Positions 60,560 to 64,000 of a stretch of 64,000 bases of DNA are shown piece by piece. The first letter of the stretch is position 1, and each line of letters starts with the position of its first letter. The notes below the pieces were generated by a model that was given only the letters and a program-made list of their open reading frames with translations, ran no database searches and was not told the DNA's origin. The DNA is from G965227875 sp965227875 (lineage in GTDB: Bacteria > Pseudomonadota > Alphaproteobacteria > Rhizobiales > JAJFHC01). Position numbers and translations under genes: made by a program. Where the stretch lies: the NCBI GenBank assembly GCA_965227875.1, contig OZ245783.1:3906001-3970000 (forward strand), in the 5' to 3' direction.

Positions 60560-61417
60560 TCAATAGAAGGCGTGCCCCGAGGTTCCGGCCAGCGCCTCAA
60601 TCTCGCCGGGATGCAGCGGCAGGTCAAAATGATTGCGTCCGGGATGGACAGCATAACTCGCCGTCACGTCCTGGGAAACGAGGATATCCCTGTAGGCTTC
60701 CGCTTGCCGGATGAACTCGGGGGTGTCGTGTTCCGCCACCGCGATATGGACCGGCACGGATGCCGCGGACTTCAGCAGCATCGGGCTCCAGATCAGCGTC
60801 TGGCGTTCGGTCAACTGAAGCGGTTCGTCGATATAGGTCCGCGGAATTGGCCGGATGTCATATATGCCGCTGATGAGTGTGGCCGAGCATATGCGGGGCG
60901 GTTCGATATTGTGCTCCGACGGGTTGTCACTCAGAAGCATGGCAAGCAAGTGGGCACCGGCACTGTGCCCGGAAACGCTGATGCGGTCGGGGTCTATGCC
61001 GAGCGTCTCGTGCCGGTTCGCCAGCCAGCGCAGGGCCATGCGGCACTCCCTGATCATGGCGCCGATGGTGGACCGGGGGGCGAGGTTGTAGTTCACGGCG
61101 GCAAAGGCCACGTTTCGTTCCGCGAACCAGGGCGCCATGAAGGCGGACTGCTTGTGAGTGAGCTCCTGCCAGTATCCGCCGTGCAGGAACACATGGAGCG
61201 GCGAACCTGAACCCGCCGGGGAGCGGAAGAAATCGAGGATCTGGCCGCTGTCCGTTCCATAGGAGAGATCCGCGTTTAGCAGCGGCGACCGGCGGGCCTC
61301 CGCGCTCTCTTCGCGGTATTGTTCCATGTAGCGTAGCGGATCGCCTTCGACCATGGAGCTGGGCGAGTACTCCCGTTCCAGGTCGTCGTCGGAGAAACTT
61401 TCGTAGGTGTCGGTCAT
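60560..61417 (-). CDS. Probable kynurenine formamidase, alpha/beta-hydrolase type
   Basis: A 285-residue alpha/beta hydrolase. The oxyanion motif LHVFLHGGYWQE (about 74-85) is the HGGxW of the arylformamidase/AFMID branch; the nucleophile is Ser152 in VSGHSAGAHLLAM; the late His is in HPGRNHFDLPLH. The gene starts at 61417, 2 bp from the stop of tryptophan 2,3-dioxygenase on the same strand, so it would hydrolyse N-formylkynurenine, the dioxygenase product, to kynurenine and formate. Most bacteria use the unrelated metal-dependent KynB, so this fits the family only by context. An alternative is a general carboxylesterase. Confidence 0.78.
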   Translation of the reverse strand: MTDTYESFSDDDLEREYSPSSMVEGDPLRYMEQYREESAEARRSPLLNADLSYGTDSGQILDFFRSPAGSGSPLHVFLHGGYWQELTHKQSAFMAPWFAERNVAFAAVNYNLAPRSTIGAMIRECRMALRWLANRHETLGIDPDRISVSGHSAGAHLLAMLLSDNPSEHNIEPPRICSATLISGIYDIRPIPRTYIDEPLQLTERQTLIWSPMLLKSAASVPVHIAVAEHDTPEFIRQAEAYRDILVSQDVTASYAVHPGRNHFDLPLHPGEIEALAGTSGHAFY

Positions 61418-61419
61418 GA

Positions 61420-62304
61420 TCAGCGGGCGAGCAGGGCGTTTCTGACTTCGAAGAGGTCGTGGAAGAACCGAAGACTGAGCGCGGCCTTCAGGTAGCCGAC
61501 ACCGGACGATCCGCCCGTGCCTTTCTGGTGCCCGATGATGCGCTCGACCGCCGACATGTGGTGGAAGCGCCAGCGCTGGAACAGGCCTTCCACATCCATG
61601 AGAATTTCGGCGAGTTCGTAAAGCTCCCAATGTTTTCTCGTATCGGAATAGATGTCCTTCCAGATTTCGACGACCACATCGTTGCCGCCGTAAGGCTCCT
61701 TCAGGTCGCGCTCGAGAAGGTCCCGCGGCACGGCGAAACCCCGTCGTGAAAGCAGCCGGAGAACCGCATCGTAGACGGAAGGCGCCTCGAGCGCCGGGCG
61801 AAGATGCGACAGGGCGTTTTGGTCATGCTCGTGAAACCCCAGATGCGACGCGTCCTTGTTGCCGAGCACGAACTCGACGCGCCTGTATCCCCAGCTCTGG
61901 AAACCGGACGAGTGACCGAGAGCATCCCGGAACTCGATATAGTCCGCTGTCGTCATGGTCAGCAGGACGTCCCACGCGCCGATCAGCTGCTGTTCGACCG
62001 CCTTGATCCGGGCAAAGCACTTCTGTGCACCGGCGAGGTCGTCGCCATCGATCGCACCGCGCGCGGCAACGAGTTCCGTGTAGAGCAGCTTGAGCCAGAG
62101 TTCGCTCACCTGATGGATCAGGATGAAGAGCAGTTCATCCCGCTTGGGCGGGTCCTGGAACGTCTGTTGGAGGTCGAGCAGCGTGTCGAGCTGCAGGAAA
62201 TCGCTGTAGGTCTGGCGCTCGCCGCCCTTCCTGAACCCGCGGACAAGGCTTTCCTCTGCCGGACGCTTCAGCATCCGGTCTGGAGGTCTGGCGCTATCGC
62301 TCAT
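61420..62304 (-). CDS. kynA: Tryptophan 2,3-dioxygenase
   Basis: A 294-residue heme dioxygenase that opens the indole ring of tryptophan to N-formylkynurenine. Signatures: TYSDFLQLDTLLDLQQTF, DELLFILIHQVSELWLKLLY with the distal His region, SSGFQSWGYRRVEFVLGNKD, and the C-terminal HHMSAVERIIGHQKGTGGSS with proximal heme His. Length is typical. The start ATG at 62304 gives MSDSARPP. With the following formamidase it forms the first two steps of the kynurenine pathway; kynureninase is not in the window. Confidence 0.95.
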   Translation of the reverse strand: MSDSARPPDRMLKRPAEESLVRGFRKGGERQTYSDFLQLDTLLDLQQTFQDPPKRDELLFILIHQVSELWLKLLYTELVAARGAIDGDDLAGAQKCFARIKAVEQQLIGAWDVLLTMTTADYIEFRDALGHSSGFQSWGYRRVEFVLGNKDASHLGFHEHDQNALSHLRPALEAPSVYDAVLRLLSRRGFAVPRDLLERDLKEPYGGNDVVVEIWKDIYSDTRKHWELYELAEILMDVEGLFQRWRFHHMSAVERIIGHQKGTGGSSGVGYLKAALSLRFFHDLFEVRNALLAR

Positions 62305-62459
62305 CGCCGGCTCCGGAAGAATTGAAGAAGATCGACTCGGGACATGGCGCGGAATTTATCACAATGACGGTGCGGGTCAGCCCGGATTCGGCTTCGCACT
62401 TGTTCCCGTGCGCCACAGACACCACTTGTGGGTCAGGAAAGCATGAGAGGAGGTGGGAC

Positions 62460-62849
62460 ATGACCCGGACAATTCAGATATGCACGTTCGCCCTGGCCGC
62501 GATGATTGGTCTTGTCGCCCTGGTTGGTGGCGCGGACGCGGCCCGCGAACGCAACGGCATCTATGCGGTCGGCGGCAACCAGTTCATCGTGCGCACCAGA
62601 CAGTCGGGTTCCACCCTCTACCTTCGTCTCTATCGCCGGGCCGGCGATCAGTGGGAGCCCTATGCCCGCGGGTCCATGCCAGCGGACGATCTCGAGTATC
62701 GCCGGGAGCGCGCCCGTAACGGGTATGCCCGTGGCCTTGCGGAACGCATCTTCTTCACAGGCCGCCTTATCGGGTACACGACCATTGACCTCGACAACCC
62801 GATCAACACGCACCTGAACCGTGGCAACGGGCGCTGCCTGCGCTGCTGA
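62460..62849 (+). CDS. Small exported protein
   Basis: A 129-residue protein with signal peptide TFALAAMIGLVALVGGADAA, then a beta-rich body: NGIYAVGGNQFIVRTRQSGS and TLYLRLYRRAGDQWEPYARG. The C-terminus ends GRCLRC with two Cys. GGAGGTGGGA is an excellent ribosome site for the ATG at 62460. No family recognised. Confidence 0.65.
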   Translation: MTRTIQICTFALAAMIGLVALVGGADAARERNGIYAVGGNQFIVRTRQSGSTLYLRLYRRAGDQWEPYARGSMPADDLEYRRERARNGYARGLAERIFFTGRLIGYTTIDLDNPINTHLNRGNGRCLRC

Positions 62850-62952
62850 ACGAACCACGACTGCTGATCCGCCAGGCGATTGAAGCGGGGCTCGCCCGTC
62901 CGTTGGCAAGCCCCGCGCCGGCCACGGGGAGGTGCGTGGTCCGGTAGGTCTT

Positions 62953-63063
62953 TCAGGAGGCGGATTGCAGGATTGCCGTCACCACGACGAGGCCCGTGAG
63001 AAGGCAGATGAGAAGTGCTGCGGCCTTGCAGGTGCTGAAATCGATCCCTCCGGCGCATTTCAT
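62953..63063 (-). CDS. 36-residue membrane peptide
   Basis: A short frame opening MKCAGGIDFSTCKAAALLIC and continuing LLTGLVVVTAILQSAS, one membrane helix preceded by two Cys. GGGAGAT lies 7 nt before the ATG. It is too short for most gene callers but composition, Cys and SD support it. Confidence 0.55.
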   Translation of the reverse strand: MKCAGGIDFSTCKAAALLICLLTGLVVVTAILQSAS

Positions 63064-63239
63064 TTTTTGATCTCCCTTTCGTTATGACTGCAGTTGGCCA
63101 TGAACCGGAGATGGGGCCGGTCACGGGCCGCGTCTGTGACATGCGTCACTTTCCCTGTGCGTTGCCGGTGAAAGGCCGTCGTGCCCGAACCCTTCAGATG
63201 GTTTAATGGGTTCGATTCGTCGCAGTGGAGTTACAGTCG

Positions 63240-64000
63240 ATGGCAAGAGGGTCTTGCGTATCCAGTGTCCTCATCGTGGGGGCAGGCATAGCGGGACTGT
63301 CTCTGGCCGCGGCACTTCGACAGCAGGGAATCGAAGCGAGGCTGTTCGAGGCCAAATCCGGTTTCGAACCGGAGGGGACCGGTCTCCACCTTCCGGGAAA
63401 TGCGGTGCGTGCGGCCCGCAGGCTCGGGCTGGAAACCGTGGTCGATCGCAGGGCCTACAGGATTGCCCAGATTACCTATACCGACGAGGCCGGCCGCCAG
63501 CTCACCACCCTCGATCTGGCCAGGGCGCGCGGCATTCTCAGGAAATGGCCACCCTTCGTCGCGCTTCCGCGGCCGGTTTTCCACGAGGCCCTTGTGGATC
63601 TGGTCGGTGTGGAGAACATCCGCTTCGCGTCCAGTCCGGTTTCCGTTTCCCAGGACGACCGGGGCGTGTTCCTCGAACTTGGCGACGGGACCGTCGAGCA
63701 GGCCGACCTCCTGGTCGGCGCCGACGGCGTCAATTCCGCCGTGCGTTCGCTCGTGTTCCCCTCCCGCCCTGGTGCCCGGCCGATGGGGTATCGCTGCTGG
63801 CGCTGGATGGCGCCGAGGCCGGCCGGGGTCACCGACCCCAAATACATGATCGGAGACGGCAAGGCGGTCATGGTGATGCCGGTCGATGACCGGCTCGCCT
63901 ACATCTATGCCATGGACTGCGTGGAGACCGGCGAGCCCGTCGCCTCGCTCAACGACCTGTTCGCGGAGTTCGGGGAACCGGCCACGGCGGCGCTTGCGCA
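63240..64000 (+). CDS. FAD-dependent monooxygenase (partial)
   Basis: About 254 residues of a class A flavoprotein monooxygenase; it runs off the right edge, so the C-terminus is missing. The dinucleotide motif VLIVGAGIAGLSLAAALRQQ and the GADGVNSAVRS motif (Asp-Gly) are visible. Family members hydroxylate aromatics such as salicylate or hydroxybenzoate. The start ATG at 63240 (MARGSCVSS) is the first in frame. Whether it works with the kynurenine pathway upstream, for instance as kynurenine 3-monooxygenase, cannot be judged. Confidence 0.85.
   Translation, partial: MARGSCVSSVLIVGAGIAGLSLAAALRQQGIEARLFEAKSGFEPEGTGLHLPGNAVRAARRLGLETVVDRRAYRIAQITYTDEAGRQLTTLDLARARGILRKWPPFVALPRPVFHEALVDLVGVENIRFASSPVSVSQDDRGVFLELGDGTVEQADLLVGADGVNSAVRSLVFPSRPGARPMGYRCWRWMAPRPAGVTDPKYMIGDGKAVMVMPVDDRLAYIYAMDCVETGEPVASLNDLFAEFGEPATAALA

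Overview
The window is about 64 kb of GC-rich DNA (roughly 64-65% GC by eye) from an alphaproteobacterium, most likely of the order Hyphomicrobiales (Rhizobiales). The evidence is DUF1127 small proteins, a GcrA-like regulator with a DUF6456 partner, an OmpR/BTAD-TolB-TPR regulator, a MetA/MetY methionine route, TRAP transporters, and many short exported proteins. It reads as chromosomal housekeeping and accessory sequence. I found no rRNA, tRNA, insertion sequence or CRISPR array. The first gene (BTAD regulator) and the last (FAD monooxygenase) run off the edges.

Layout. 1-6 kb: BTAD/TPR regulator, two DUF1127 genes each preceded by helically phased TGAC direct repeats, an MFS transporter, DNA glycosylase Tag, a YciI-like protein and a self-regulating TetR gene with paired operators. 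6-9.3 kb: alpha/beta hydrolase, metY and metA (O-acetylhomoserine route to methionine). 9.3-16.1 kb: a large membrane-embedded patatin-like protein, then a Lon-type protease overlapping a UspA-like gene. 16.2-19.9 kb: HAD phosphatase, DapA-family aldolase and small hypothetical genes. 19.9-26 kb: a six-gene overlapping MoxR operon (DUF4129, DUF4350, MoxR, DUF58, SpoIIM-like, RDD). 26-33.4 kb: two transport or membrane genes (EamA and TerC), YbjQ, META-domain protein, a PLP transsulfuration enzyme, an OYE-like flavoenzyme, a candidate anti-Shine-Dalgarno small RNA and a TPR protein. 33.6-38 kb: a DctP-DctQ-DctM TRAP transporter with strong intergenic hairpins, followed by a class II aldolase.

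38-40.8 kb is a compact phage-like regulatory island: a CI/LexA-like (S24) repressor, a divergent GcrA-like/DUF6456 gene pair, and a leftward pair (unknown protein plus zinc ribbon). Three identical-type ATACA-N5-TGTAT operators tie the two sides together. 40.9-51.8 kb holds an orphan molybdopterin-binding subunit and a run of exported cysteine-containing proteins with a methyltransferase, an EamA permease, a DadA-like oxidoreductase and a YjfB-like protein. 51.9-57.2 kb is one gene for a ~1755-residue cadherin/RTX surface or secreted protein built from five 309-bp and eight nearly identical 339-bp repeats. 57.5-64 kb carries metallo-hydrolase, RraA-like, PPOX-type and kynurenine-pathway genes (tryptophan 2,3-dioxygenase plus a probable kynurenine formamidase).

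The most interesting items are the three-hairpin small RNA at 31.56-31.66 kb, the three-operator S24 repressor island, the phased TGAC arrays beside the BTAD regulator, and the higher-order duplication inside the RTX gene. All function calls come from reading motifs by eye; no database search was run.
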